Positions 29,812 to 38,399 of a stretch of DNA of 64,000 bases are shown here, piece after piece. Every line of letters starts with the position of its first letter. Within the stretch, counting starts at the first letter, position 1. Source of the DNA: Aquabacter cavernae (GTDB lineage Bacteria > Pseudomonadota > Alphaproteobacteria > Rhizobiales > Xanthobacteraceae); the NCBI RefSeq assembly GCF_003993795.1, contig NZ_RWKV01000003.1, positions 62,001 to 126,000 on the forward strand, read 5' to 3'. Made by a program: the position numbers and the translations under genes. The notes below the pieces were generated by a model. The model was not told the DNA's origin and did no database searches. It was given only the letters and a program-made list of their open reading frames with translations.

Positions 29812-30936
29812 TCAGGCGGCTTCCAGCGGCCTGCGGGACGCGGATTTCAAACCCGAGCGATGCCACTCCAGCGTCCATGCCAAGAGCCACTGAACCGTGA
29901 TTCCCACGCCCGCGATCAGGACATCGAGGGCGATGCCGCCATCATAAGCCAGACGTGCGACTTGTGCAGCGAGGCTGAGCACGGTTCCCACGCAGAAAAC
30001 CGGCAGCGCATGGCGCCCCATGAGGATGAGGGGCTGTGCGGCGGCGGCGCTCCGCAGCAGGCGCTCCAGCGGCAGGCGCGACACCAGATAGGCCAGGGCC
30101 AGGATGTGCGCGAGGCGCGGCACGGAGAGGTTGGTCTTGTCGAAGTCCCACAGGAAGGCGGGCACGGGGGCGAAGTCCAGCGCCACGGGGAAGCCGGCGA
30201 CCACCCAGCCCATGGAAACCACGAGATAGAGGAGGGCGACGGCGTCCAGCAGCCGGTTGCCGGGGGCAGGGGTGCCCTGGTCCAGCATCCGCCCGATGGC
30301 GAGGCCGCAGGCGAACAGGAGCTGCCACGCGAAGGGGTTGAAATACCAGGTGCCGGAATTGGGCCAGACCGGCAGCGCGAGCCCGGAGAGCAGGCTGAAC
30401 AGATAGAGCGCGCCGGACAGCGCGAGCCCGAACCCGATGCTGACCCGCATGGCCGCCATGAGCACGGGCGCCAGCAGCAGGATGGCCACATAGAGCGGCA
30501 GGATGTTCAGGTAAGCGGGCTGATAGCTCATCATCGCCATGCCGACGATGGATTCCATGGGGGCCTGGAGGATCAGGTCCAGATGGAGCGTGTCCAGCAG
30601 GCGACCGTCTCCCGACCAGACGGCAAAGCCGCCCACCACCGCCACCGCCACCATGAGCAGGGCCAGCTGGGCCACATAAAGCTGGAAGGCCCGCAGCACG
30701 ATGCGGGCGGTGACGCGGATCCTCGCGCCGGGCTCGAAGCCGCGCATATAGGCGAAGGCCGCCGAGACGCCCGCCAGAAGCACGAACAGCTCGGCCGCGT
30801 CCGAAAAGCCGAAATTGCGGAAGGTCAGGCCACCGAGAACGTGACCGGGGACATGGTTGATGAAGATCGTGAGCAGGGCAAAGCCCCGCCAGAAATCCAC
30901 GCTCACCGTCCGATTGGCCTCGTTCATGCCCGGCAT
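29812..30936 (-). CDS. opgC: OpgC-family acyltransferase (osmoregulated periplasmic glucan succinylation)
   Basis: A 374-residue inner-membrane protein with about ten helices. The N-terminal RTVSVDFWRGFALLTIFINH carries the conserved Asp-Arg and His of the OpgC/acyltransferase-3 superfamily, and LHLDLILQAPMESIVGMAMM and YFNPFAWQLLFACG are further family motifs. OpgC proteins add succinyl groups to periplasmic glucans. The ATG at 30936 follows GGAG at a spacing of four; an ATG nine bases later is possible. It forms a two-gene unit with the SGNH-like protein downstream, and a CtrA-type box lies about 120 bases upstream. No glucan synthase (opgGH, ndvB) is in the window. Confidence 0.92.
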   Translation of the reverse strand: MPGMNEANRTVSVDFWRGFALLTIFINHVPGHVLGGLTFRNFGFSDAAELFVLLAGVSAAFAYMRGFEPGARIRVTARIVLRAFQLYVAQLALLMVAVAVVGGFAVWSGDGRLLDTLHLDLILQAPMESIVGMAMMSYQPAYLNILPLYVAILLLAPVLMAAMRVSIGFGLALSGALYLFSLLSGLALPVWPNSGTWYFNPFAWQLLFACGLAIGRMLDQGTPAPGNRLLDAVALLYLVVSMGWVVAGFPVALDFAPVPAFLWDFDKTNLSVPRLAHILALAYLVSRLPLERLLRSAAAAQPLILMGRHALPVFCVGTVLSLAAQVARLAYDGGIALDVLIAGVGITVQWLLAWTLEWHRSGLKSASRRPLEAA

Positions 30937-31052
30937 CCTGCTCCTTTTGCTTTCGACAACACGGCGGGCACGCGGTTCGTTCCGCCGCTCTCGCATGTGC
31001 GTCGAAGCCCGGTTGCGCGGGCGCGATTGGGCGGCACCTTGGCCTGAAGGCG

Positions 31053-31067
31053 TTAATCCGCTCTTAA
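31053..31067 (-). promoter_or_regulatory. CtrA-type box upstream of opgC
   Basis: TTAA-N7-TTAA (31053-31056 and 31064-31067) is an exact match to the consensus binding site of the alphaproteobacterial cell-cycle regulator CtrA. It lies 117 bases upstream of the opgC start in a GC-rich background where such AT-containing matches are rare by chance. Functional role is inferred. Confidence 0.5.
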
Positions 31068-31361
31068 CCAAGGCCCTGCCTGTGCTGCCCCGGCAACCGG
31101 CCAAAAGTTGCAGGCGGCTTGCCTGAAACGCCGGAATGGTGTGGGCGCAGGGGCTGGCGGGGCCTGGGTCCGCCCTTCACGTCTGCTTGATGGCGGCCTG
31201 AACGCGCCGCAAACCGGCGGAAGGTGCTTCCTGCCACCGGGCCATGCGAATCGCCCTTAAATGGCGGGTGTCCGCCTTTGCCGGATCACGCCGGCGTGAT
31301 TAGCTGGGATGCGGCTGGGCGCGTGAAGCAGGCGGGCAATGGTCCGGAGCAGCAGGCAGTG

Positions 31362-31558
31362 GTGAATTTCTCGGTCGCCCGCGCCTTCGGCCTCGTGCTG
31401 CGCACCTGGCCGTTCCTGGTCCTGCGCCTCCCGGCCGGGCCCTGGTCTGCATGGGCTATGGCGTGGGCGGCTGGAGATGGCCTCCGCCGCCTTCCGCAAG
31501 CTGGGCGAGGAAGCGCTTTCCGGGCTCAGGCCAGCATCTCGCGCACCAGGGGAATGAC
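31362..31558 (+). pseudogene. Decayed gene remnant with apparent frameshifts
   Basis: The 589-base stretch 30937-31525 has no intact gene. Near its right end, three frames in turn look protein-like. GTG at 31362 gives VNFSVARAFGLVLRTWPFLV, a membrane-protein-like start. The next frame gives LVCMGYGVGG, and the third gives LEMASAAFRKLGEEALSGL and ends at a TGA at 31556-31558. Joined, these read as one short hydrophobic protein broken by two frameshifts. The parental family is not named with confidence. The tail overlaps the 3' end of the luciferase-like gene on the other strand. Confidence 0.35.
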
Positions 31559-32557
31559 CTTGGTGCCGTAAAGCTCGATGCAGCGCAGGAGCTGGGCGTG
31601 GGGAATGGCGCCCGCGCTGTATTTCAGGTCGAAGCGGTCGATGCCCAGCGCCTGGACCGTGTCCGCGATCTTGCGGGCCACCGTCTCCGGCCCGCCCACG
31701 AACAGGGCGCCGTGGGTGATCTCCCGCTCGAACTCGTCGCGGCCCATGGGCGGCCAGCCGCGCTCCGCGCCGATGCGGTCGCGCATGCCCTTATAGGGCG
31801 CGAACATCTGCTCGCGGGCCTCTTCGTCCGTGTCCGCCACGAAGCCGGGGGAATGGGCGCCCACGGGAAGCTGCTCCCGCCCGAGCTGGGACAGGGCGCG
31901 GTGATACAGCTCCACATAGGGCCGGAAGCGCGCCGGGGCGCCGCCGATGATGGCGAGCATGAGCGGCAGGCCGTATTGCGCGGCGCGCACCACCGATTCC
32001 GGCGTTCCGCCCACCCCGATGGAGGCCCGCAGATGCCGGCCGCCTTCAATGGGCGGGAAGACGCTCTGGTTTTTCAGCGGCGGGCGGATGCTGCCTTCCC
32101 AGGTCACCGGCCCATTGGCCAGCAGCGCCGCGAACAGGTCCAGCTTCTCGGAAAACAGCCGCTCATAGTCGGACATGGGGAAGCCGAACAGCGGGAAGCT
32201 CTCGGTGAAGGAGCCGCGCCCCAGGATCACCTCGGCGCGTCCATTCGATAGGGCGTCCAGGGTGGAGAAGCGCTGGAACACGCGGATGGGATCGTCGGAC
32301 GAGAGCACCGTGACCGCCGTGCCCAGGCGGATGCGCGTGGTGCGTGCCGCAATGGCGGCCAGCACCATTTCGGGAGCGGAGATGGCGAAATCATCCCGGT
32401 GATGCTCGCCGAGGCCGATGAAGTCCACGCCCACCTGATCCGCCAGGACGCCTTGCTCCACCACGTCGCGCAGCACCTGGGCATGGGAGAGCAGCGCCCC
32501 GTCCGGGCCGGCGGTGACATCGCCGAACGTGTCGAGGCCGAGTTCGAGATGGGGCAC
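31526..32557 (-). CDS. LLM-class flavin-dependent oxidoreductase
   Basis: A 343-residue bacterial-luciferase-like (LLM) monooxygenase or dehydrogenase using FMNH2 or F420-like flavin chemistry. It shows DFIGLGEHHRDDF near residue 45 (His-containing active-site strand), IRLGTAVTVLSSDDPIRVFQ, and RAEVILGRGSFTESFPLFG, which define this group. The substrate is unknown. The ATG at 32557 is preceded by AGGTGATCCC. It is followed on the same strand by nothing obvious and preceded by an SDR gene 95 bases upstream, so the two may form a unit. Confidence 0.9.
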   Translation of the reverse strand: MPHLELGLDTFGDVTAGPDGALLSHAQVLRDVVEQGVLADQVGVDFIGLGEHHRDDFAISAPEMVLAAIAARTTRIRLGTAVTVLSSDDPIRVFQRFSTLDALSNGRAEVILGRGSFTESFPLFGFPMSDYERLFSEKLDLFAALLANGPVTWEGSIRPPLKNQSVFPPIEGGRHLRASIGVGGTPESVVRAAQYGLPLMLAIIGGAPARFRPYVELYHRALSQLGREQLPVGAHSPGFVADTDEEAREQMFAPYKGMRDRIGAERGWPPMGRDEFEREITHGALFVGGPETVARKIADTVQALGIDRFDLKYSAGAIPHAQLLRCIELYGTKVIPLVREMLA

Positions 32558-32652
32558 GGGATCACCTTTTTGTGTTTGCGCTGCCTCTCACTTAAGGCGC
32601 GTGCTGGGTCTCCGCCATTGCGTTTGCGCATAGAGCCCTTTGCGCGGTCGCC

Positions 32653-33438
32653 TTATTCCCCGCGCGCGGGCGGCACGCCGCCATAGGTGCCCATGTGCGA
32701 GGCGACCAGCCAGCCGCAATCCACCGGCAGGTTCACCCCCGTGATGGCGCTGGCATCGTCCGACAGCAGGAAGGCGGCGGCCTTGCCCACCTCCTCCGCG
32801 CGCACGAGGCGCCCCATGGCTGCGGCCTCTTCCAGTGAGCGGGGATCGCGCTGGCCGGAATCGATGGCCTTCTGGAGCGGCGGGGTCGCCACATAGCCGG
32901 GCGAGATGCAGTTGATGCGCACGCCGGAGCGGCCCCAATCCGCCGCGAGGCATTGGGTGAGCGCCGCCACCGCCGCCTTGGATGGGCCATAGGCATGGAG
33001 CGGCACGGCGCGCAGCGAGGTGACCGAGCCGATGGTGACGATGGCGCCGCGCCCGCGCCGCGCCATGCGCGTGCCGAAGGCGACGGCGGTCAGCCAGGTG
33101 CCGCGCAGGTTCACGTTCATCACGCGGTCGAAGTCGAATGCGGAGAAATTCTCCGGGGGCGTCGGCGGCTGGAGCACCCCGGCGCTGGTGACGAGGCCGT
33201 CCACCGGGCCGAAGCGGCGTTCCGCTTCCTCGGCGGCGGCGGTGATGGCGGCCTCGTCCGACACGTCCAGGGCCAGCGCCTCGCCGCCGAGGCGCCGCGC
33301 GGTCTCCTGCGCCGCGTCCGCGCGGACATCGCTGATGATCACCCGCCAGCCCTTGGCGGCAAGGGCGGCGGCGCACGCTTCCCCAATGCCGGATGCCCCG
33401 CCGGTGACGAGGGCGGTCCGCCCGTTCTGCGTGCTCAT
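32653..33438 (-). CDS. SDR-family oxidoreductase
   Basis: A 261-residue classical short-chain dehydrogenase with TGGASGIGEACAAAL (cofactor), a TSAGV variant of the NNAG motif, the catalytic Ser in TIGSVTS and YGPSK. The C-terminal GVNLPVDCGWLVASH is normal for FabG-like SDRs. The cofactor preference (DVR after the second strand) suggests NAD. The start at 33438 has GGGAGA nine bases upstream; the frame remains open for 105 bases further up but without family residues. Divergent from the histone-deacetylase-family gene. Substrate unknown. Confidence 0.9.
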   Translation of the reverse strand: MSTQNGRTALVTGGASGIGEACAAALAAKGWRVIISDVRADAAQETARRLGGEALALDVSDEAAITAAAEEAERRFGPVDGLVTSAGVLQPPTPPENFSAFDFDRVMNVNLRGTWLTAVAFGTRMARRGRGAIVTIGSVTSLRAVPLHAYGPSKAAVAALTQCLAADWGRSGVRINCISPGYVATPPLQKAIDSGQRDPRSLEEAAAMGRLVRAEEVGKAAAFLLSDDASAITGVNLPVDCGWLVASHMGTYGGVPPARGE

Positions 33439-33611
33439 GGGTGTCTCCCGGTTCCCGTTCGCCGTTCCGTCGCGGCGGTCCAGGCATAGCGCTTCCGGGG
33501 CGGGAGAATGAAGGGGGAATGGCGGTTTTCTGATGCCGCTCAATTTCCTTCGGCACGGATTGGAATATGGTATGTCACGAACAACCTCCCCCAGAGAGGC
33601 ACCGACGCCAA

Positions 33612-34541
33612 ATGTCCACCCTGCTCATCACCCATCCGTCCGGCCTCCTGCATCTGACGCCGCCGGGCCACCCCGAGCGGGTGGACCGCCTCAAGGCGCT
33701 GGACCGGATTTTCGAGCAGGAAAAGTTCGCGACGCTGCTGCGCGAGATCGCGCCGGCCGGGGACCGCGAGGACATCATCCGCGTGCATCCGGCGGACTTT
33801 GTGGACGCCATGGCGGAGGCCTCGCCCCATGAGGGGCTGGTGCGCATCGATTCCGACACCATCATGTCTCCCGGCACCTGGGAGGCGGTGACCCGCGCCG
33901 TGGGCGGGGCCTGCTATGCGGTGGACGAGGTGGTGGCGCGCAAGGTGGACAATGCCTTCGTCTGCACGCGCCCGCCCGGCCATCATTGCGAGACGCGCCG
34001 CCCCATGGGCTTCTGCCTGCTGAACCAGGCCGCCATCGCCGCGCGCCATGCCCAGGCGGTGCACGGCATCGAGCGGGTGGCCATCGTGGATTTCGACGTG
34101 CACCACGGCAACGGCACCCAGGAGATCTTCTGGGCCGACGACAGCGTGCTCTACGCCTCCACCCATGAAATGCCGCTCTATCCCGGCACGGGTGCGGTCT
34201 CGGAGACCGGGGCGCTCAACACCATCGTCAATGCGCCGCTGCGCTCGGGCGACGGGGGCGAGCGGTTCAAGGAGGCCATGGAAAACCGCATCCTGCCGCG
34301 CCTGGAGGCGTTCGCGCCTGAATTGCTGATCATCTCGGCGGGCTTCGACGCCCACAAGAACGATCCGCTGGGCTCGCTGCGCCTCGTGGACACGGATTTC
34401 GGCTGGGTGACGCGCCGCCTCATGGATGTGGCGGACAAGACCGCCGGCGGACGCATCGTGTCCGTGCTGGAGGGCGGCTACGATCTGGACGGGCTCGCCA
34501 CCTCCGCCGCCGCGCACGTCACCGCGCTCATGCGCGGTTGA
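33612..34541 (+). CDS. Histone deacetylase / acetylpolyamine amidohydrolase family protein
   Basis: A 309-residue zinc amidohydrolase of the arginase/deacetylase fold. The active-site motifs are complete: TRPPGHHCE (tandem His), DFDVHHGNGTQEIF (metal Asp and His), ASTHEMPLYPGTG, ISAGFDAHKNDPLGSL (second metal Asp) and the Tyr loop LEGGYDLDGLA. Bacterial members remove acetyl groups from small amides, acetylpolyamines or proteins. The putrescine-degradation pair some 5 kb away makes an acetylpolyamine substrate attractive but unproven. The ATG at 33612 gives the usual MSTLLITHP start. It converges on tetR with only 13 bases between the stop codons. Confidence 0.92.
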   Translation: MSTLLITHPSGLLHLTPPGHPERVDRLKALDRIFEQEKFATLLREIAPAGDREDIIRVHPADFVDAMAEASPHEGLVRIDSDTIMSPGTWEAVTRAVGGACYAVDEVVARKVDNAFVCTRPPGHHCETRRPMGFCLLNQAAIAARHAQAVHGIERVAIVDFDVHHGNGTQEIFWADDSVLYASTHEMPLYPGTGAVSETGALNTIVNAPLRSGDGGERFKEAMENRILPRLEAFAPELLIISAGFDAHKNDPLGSLRLVDTDFGWVTRRLMDVADKTAGGRIVSVLEGGYDLDGLATSAAAHVTALMRG

Positions 34542-34554
34542 TCGCCGGGGCGGG

Positions 34555-35220
34555 TCAGGCCCGGATGCGGTCGGTGCCGTAAACCTTCAGGAAGAAGGAC
34601 ACGGCCCGGCGCACCACGCGGTCCGTATGCTCCGCGTCCGGCGGGGCGGCGGCGCCCACCAGGATGGGCATGGCCACCGCCTCCTTGCACAAGGCGAGGA
34701 ACTGGTTGGCGGCGCTTTCAAGATCCGCTTCCGCGATATCGAGCGCGCCTTCTTCCACTTTCGAGCGCAGGAAGGCGGCGAGCCGCCGCGCGCCCTGGCG
34801 CGGGCCGGCCTCGAAGAATTCCTTGCCGATCTGCGGGAATTTTCCGGCGGCGCCGATGACGATGCGCAGGGTGGCGATGTTTTCCGGCCGCACCATCATG
34901 GCCACGTAGGAGTGGCCGACCTTGCCCAGCACCTCGACGATGTCGCCGCGCGCATCCATGGCGAACGTGCATTCGGCGGTTTCGTTGCACTGGGTTTGGA
35001 CGAGGGCGGTGAACAAATCCACCTTGTCCTTGAAATAGACGTAGAGCGTGCCCTTCGACACGCCGGCCGCGCGGGAAATGTCGCCCATGCTGGCCGCGTC
35101 GAAGCCACGGTCGAGAAAGACCTCCCGCGCGCCCGCCAGGATCTGGCCGCGCTTCTCAGGATCCTGCCCGGCCTGGGACAGAACCTCGTGATTTTCCTTC
35201 TCAAGCAAAATCGGCTCCAT
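34555..35220 (-). CDS. TetR-family repressor of the adjacent efflux pair
   Basis: A 221-residue regulator. The helix-turn-helix spans VFLDRGFDAASMGDISRAAG and VSKGTLYVYFKDKVDLF (about residues 36-70), followed by a TetR_C-type ligand domain. The start at 35220 has GAGAAG upstream; 24 more codons are open before it but lack family support. It is divergent from emrA, and the gap holds two copies of a TGACCGAAC dyad. It probably represses both itself and emrAB until a toxic compound binds. Confidence 0.92.
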   Translation of the reverse strand: MEPILLEKENHEVLSQAGQDPEKRGQILAGAREVFLDRGFDAASMGDISRAAGVSKGTLYVYFKDKVDLFTALVQTQCNETAECTFAMDARGDIVEVLGKVGHSYVAMMVRPENIATLRIVIGAAGKFPQIGKEFFEAGPRQGARRLAAFLRSKVEEGALDIAEADLESAANQFLALCKEAVAMPILVGAAAPPDAEHTDRVVRRAVSFFLKVYGTDRIRA

Positions 35221-35307
35221 GCTTCTCTTTTCGCGGAGCGCGCGGGCCGGCGCAAGCATATGCGACAGCGATGTGCGTGATCTCACGACCATCGGGTCGA
35301 AATTTTT

Positions 35308-35388
35308 TGACCGAACCGTTCAGTTCGATGTTGAAATGCTCCCGGGCATCGCGTATGTCAATAATACGTTGACCGAACCGTTCGGTCA
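35308..35388. promoter_or_regulatory. Two TetR operator sites in the tetR-emrA gap
   Basis: A perfect dyad TGACCGAAC-C-GTTCGGTCA lies at 35370-35388. A second copy with an intact left half and a diverged right half lies at 35308-35326. TTGACC sequences at 35307 and 35369 overlap the left halves and could be -35 boxes, so binding would block transcription directly. The sites' link to the neighbouring TetR protein is inferred from position. Confidence 0.75.
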
Positions 35389-35499
35389 GTTCCGGACCGC
35401 AACCCGGATCTGACTGGCGCTGGAGGGAGAAGGGCACCGCCCCCGCTCTTCTCCCTCCATCTTTTCGCGGCAGCCGTGCCGCCGTGCTCTTGAGCCATC

Positions 35500-36693
35500 A
35501 TGACCCAGATCCAGACCCCATCCGCTCCGGCTGTGGCGTCCCATCCGGGCGCGCGCGCAAGCGAGGCCGATGCCTCTTCCCGCGCCGCAGCCGCCGATAG
35601 CGCCATTTCCCGTCCACCTGCCCGCAGCCGTCGGCGCACGCTTCTTCTCAGCGCCGCCGTGGTGCTTCTGGCCGGGCTCGGCTGGGCGGGGACCGAATAT
35701 TGGAACACCTGGCGCTTCCAGGTTTCCACCGACAATGCCTATGTGGGCGCGGACATCGCACTCGTCTCGCCGAAGGTGACGGGCTATGTGGCCGCCGTGC
35801 CGGTGGTCGCCAATTCCCATGTGAAGGCGGGCGATGTGCTGGTCCAGCTGGATGACCGCGACTATCGGGTCGCCGTCCGGCAGGCGAACGCGAAGATCGG
35901 CACCCAGGACGCCACCATCGTGCGTCTGGGCAAGCAGGTGGAAGCGGGCGCCGCGAGCATCGACCAGGCCCGTGCGCAGGTCGCCTCCGCCGAGGCGGAC
36001 GAGGCCCGGTCCCGCGCCGATTTCGACCGCACCACCCGGCTCGCCGAGAACAAGTTCGCCAGCCAGCAGGCCCTCGATGCCGCGCGCGCCGACAAGGACA
36101 AGACCCATGCGGCGACCCTCGCCGCCCAGGCCGCCCTGGAATCCACCAAGGCCAATCTGGACGTGCTGAAGGCGCAGCGCCTGGAGGCCGAGCGCACCCG
36201 CGTGGAGCTGGAGGCGGCGCTCGCCAAGGCGCAGCTCGATCTCGACGCCACCACGCTGCGCGCGCCCTTTGACGGTATCGTGGGCAACAAGGCCGTGCAG
36301 GTGGGCGACTATGTCTCCGCCGGCAAGCGCCTCGCGGCCCTGGTTTCCGATACCGGGGCCTATGTGGATGCCAATTTCAAGGAGACGCAGATCGCGCGCC
36401 TTGAACCCGGGCAGAGCGTGGAGCTGACGCTGGACACCGATCCCGGTCATCCCATCACGGGAACGCTCGAAAGCATCGCGCCCGCCGCGGGACAGGTGTT
36501 CAGCCTGCTGCCGCCGGAAAATGCCACCGGCAATTTCACCAAGGTGGTGCAGCGCGTGCCCGTGCGCATCCGCGTGCCCGATGCGGTGATGGCGAGCGGC
36601 GTGCTGCGTCCCGGCCTGTCCGTGGAGGCGCGGGTGGACACCCGCACCACGCCGTCCGCCCATGCCAAGGTGGCGGCGGCGCCGGGGCACTGA
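35500..36693 (+). CDS. emrA: EmrA-type membrane fusion protein (HlyD family)
   Basis: A 397-residue periplasmic adaptor of a tripartite drug efflux system. After a Pro/Ala-rich cytoplasmic tail there is one membrane anchor near residue 50 (TLLLSAAVVLLAGLGWAG). The lipoyl half STDNAYVGADIALVSPKVTG follows, then a long coiled-coil hairpin (residues 130-240, rich in Ala, Gln and Arg). The second lipoyl half is LRAPFDGIVGNKAVQVGDYV, and a beta-barrel region ends the protein. It precedes its MFS partner by four bases. Expected to connect the pump to an outer-membrane channel, which is not encoded here. Confidence 0.94.
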   Translation: MTQIQTPSAPAVASHPGARASEADASSRAAAADSAISRPPARSRRRTLLLSAAVVLLAGLGWAGTEYWNTWRFQVSTDNAYVGADIALVSPKVTGYVAAVPVVANSHVKAGDVLVQLDDRDYRVAVRQANAKIGTQDATIVRLGKQVEAGAASIDQARAQVASAEADEARSRADFDRTTRLAENKFASQQALDAARADKDKTHAATLAAQAALESTKANLDVLKAQRLEAERTRVELEAALAKAQLDLDATTLRAPFDGIVGNKAVQVGDYVSAGKRLAALVSDTGAYVDANFKETQIARLEPGQSVELTLDTDPGHPITGTLESIAPAAGQVFSLLPPENATGNFTKVVQRVPVRIRVPDAVMASGVLRPGLSVEARVDTRTTPSAHAKVAAAPGH

Positions 36694-36697
36694 TCCC

Positions 36698-38278
36698 ATG
36701 GCGAATGCTCAAGGGCCACAAGGGGCAGCGCTGCCGGGCGAACCGCAGGTCACGCCCCGGCGGCTCATCGCCTTCTTCGCGCTCATCTTCGGGATGTTCA
36801 TGGCGATCCTGGACATCCAGATCGTCTCCTCCTCCCTCTCGGAGATCCAGGCCGGCCTGTCCGCCAGCGCGGACGAGGTCTCCTGGGTGCAGACCGCCTA
36901 TCTCATCGCCGAGGTGGTGATGATCCCGCTCTCGGGCTTCCTCGCCCGCGCGCTGTCCACCCGCTATCTGTTCGCCGCCTCCGCCGCCGGCTTCACGCTG
37001 GCGAGCCTTCTGTGCGCCACGGCCACGTCCATCGAGCAGATGATCGTCTACCGCGCCTTCCAGGGCTTCATCGGCGGCGGCATGATCCCCACCGCCTTCG
37101 CGGCGGCCTACACCATCTTTCCCAAGCGCCACCAAGGCCCGGTCATGGCCCTGGTGGGCCTCGTCGTGACCCTGGCGCCCACGGTGGGCCCCACGGTGGG
37201 CGGCTATCTGACGGAGCTGTTCTCCTGGCACTGGCTGTTCCTGGTGAACATCGTGCCGGGCATCGCCGCGACGCTTCTGTGCTGGTTCCTGGTGGATTTC
37301 GACACGCCGGACTTTTCCCTTTTACGGAAGTTCGACGTGGCGGGGCTTGCCGGCATGGCGGTGATGCTGGGCTCCATCGAATATGTGCTGGAGGAAGGGG
37401 CGAAGGACGACTGGTTCCAGTCCGCCACCATCTCGTTCCTCACCTTCGCTGCCGTGCTGGGCGGGATCCTGTTCTTCTGGCGGGCCTTCCGCGCGGAGCA
37501 GCCGGTGGTGGACCTCAACGCCTATCGCGACCGCAATTTCGCGGTGGGGTCCATGCTCACCTTCATGCTCGGCACGGTGCTGTACGGGCTCACCTATCTC
37601 TATCCGCTGTTCCTCGCGCAGGTGCGCGGCTTCAATTCGCTGGAGATCGGCGAGACGGTGTTCGTCACCGGCGCCACCATGTTCCTCGCCGCACCCGTGG
37701 TGGGCGTGCTGGCGCGCCGGGTGGATCCGCGCCTCGTGGTGGGCACCGGCTTCCTGTTCCTCATCATCTCCTGCCTGGAGCTTCTGCCCATCACCAAGGA
37801 TTGGGGCTTCTGGGAATTGCTGGCGCCGCAGGTGCTGCGCGGGGCGGCGCTGATGCTGTGCATGGTGCCCATCAACGTGGTGTCGCTGGGCACATTGCCG
37901 CCCTCCCAGCTCAAGAATGCCTCCGGCCTGTTCAACCTCATGCGCAATCTCGGCGGCGCCGTGGGCCTCGCGGTCATCGTCACCACGCTGAACGGGCGGT
38001 GGGACCTGCACATGGAGCGCCTGCGCGAGCAGGTGACATGGGCGCGGCCTTCCGTGGTGGACACGCTGAACAGCCTCACGGCGGGCTTCGCGGCCCAGCT
38101 CGGCCCGGCGGGCGAACTGGCGGCGACGAAGGAACTGGCGCTGATGGTGCGACAGCAGGCGCTGGTGATGGCGTTCGCGGACGTGTTCCTGCTGGTCACC
38201 GTGTTCCTGAGCTTCGCGGCCTTCCTGGTCCTGCTGGTGCGCAAGCCCGCCGGTGCCGCCGCCGCGCCCAGCCACTGA
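36698..38278 (+). CDS. emrB: EmrB-type DHA2 drug:proton antiporter
   Basis: A 526-residue inner-membrane protein with about 14 helices. Motif D1-like MFMAILDIQIVSSSLSEIQ in helix 1, WVQTAYLIAEVVMIPLSGFL and the antiporter motif C region (LAPTVGPTVGGYL) are all typical of the EmrB/QacA family. It exports toxic compounds, using the proton gradient, together with the EmrA-like protein encoded just upstream. Start ATG at 36698 lies in ATCCCATG right after the emrA stop. Expression is probably controlled by the upstream TetR protein. Confidence 0.95.
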   Translation: MANAQGPQGAALPGEPQVTPRRLIAFFALIFGMFMAILDIQIVSSSLSEIQAGLSASADEVSWVQTAYLIAEVVMIPLSGFLARALSTRYLFAASAAGFTLASLLCATATSIEQMIVYRAFQGFIGGGMIPTAFAAAYTIFPKRHQGPVMALVGLVVTLAPTVGPTVGGYLTELFSWHWLFLVNIVPGIAATLLCWFLVDFDTPDFSLLRKFDVAGLAGMAVMLGSIEYVLEEGAKDDWFQSATISFLTFAAVLGGILFFWRAFRAEQPVVDLNAYRDRNFAVGSMLTFMLGTVLYGLTYLYPLFLAQVRGFNSLEIGETVFVTGATMFLAAPVVGVLARRVDPRLVVGTGFLFLIISCLELLPITKDWGFWELLAPQVLRGAALMLCMVPINVVSLGTLPPSQLKNASGLFNLMRNLGGAVGLAVIVTTLNGRWDLHMERLREQVTWARPSVVDTLNSLTAGFAAQLGPAGELAATKELALMVRQQALVMAFADVFLLVTVFLSFAAFLVLLVRKPAGAAAAPSH

Positions 38279-38399
38279 ACGGGTGGACGGGCCTGTTTCC
38301 GGTAGGGGTCATTTCGGGGTTGCTCCGCGCGGCGCGCGGCGACACACTCCGCCCGCGTTCCGCGCCGGCCATCCGGCGTGGAGACAGAATGGAGAAAAC

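Noticed and set aside
31224-31571. 115-codon open frame on the plus strand in the gap before the luciferase-like gene
   Set aside because: The beginning lacks coding character and no ribosome binding site is seen. Only its later part coincides with the frameshifted remnant reported separately.
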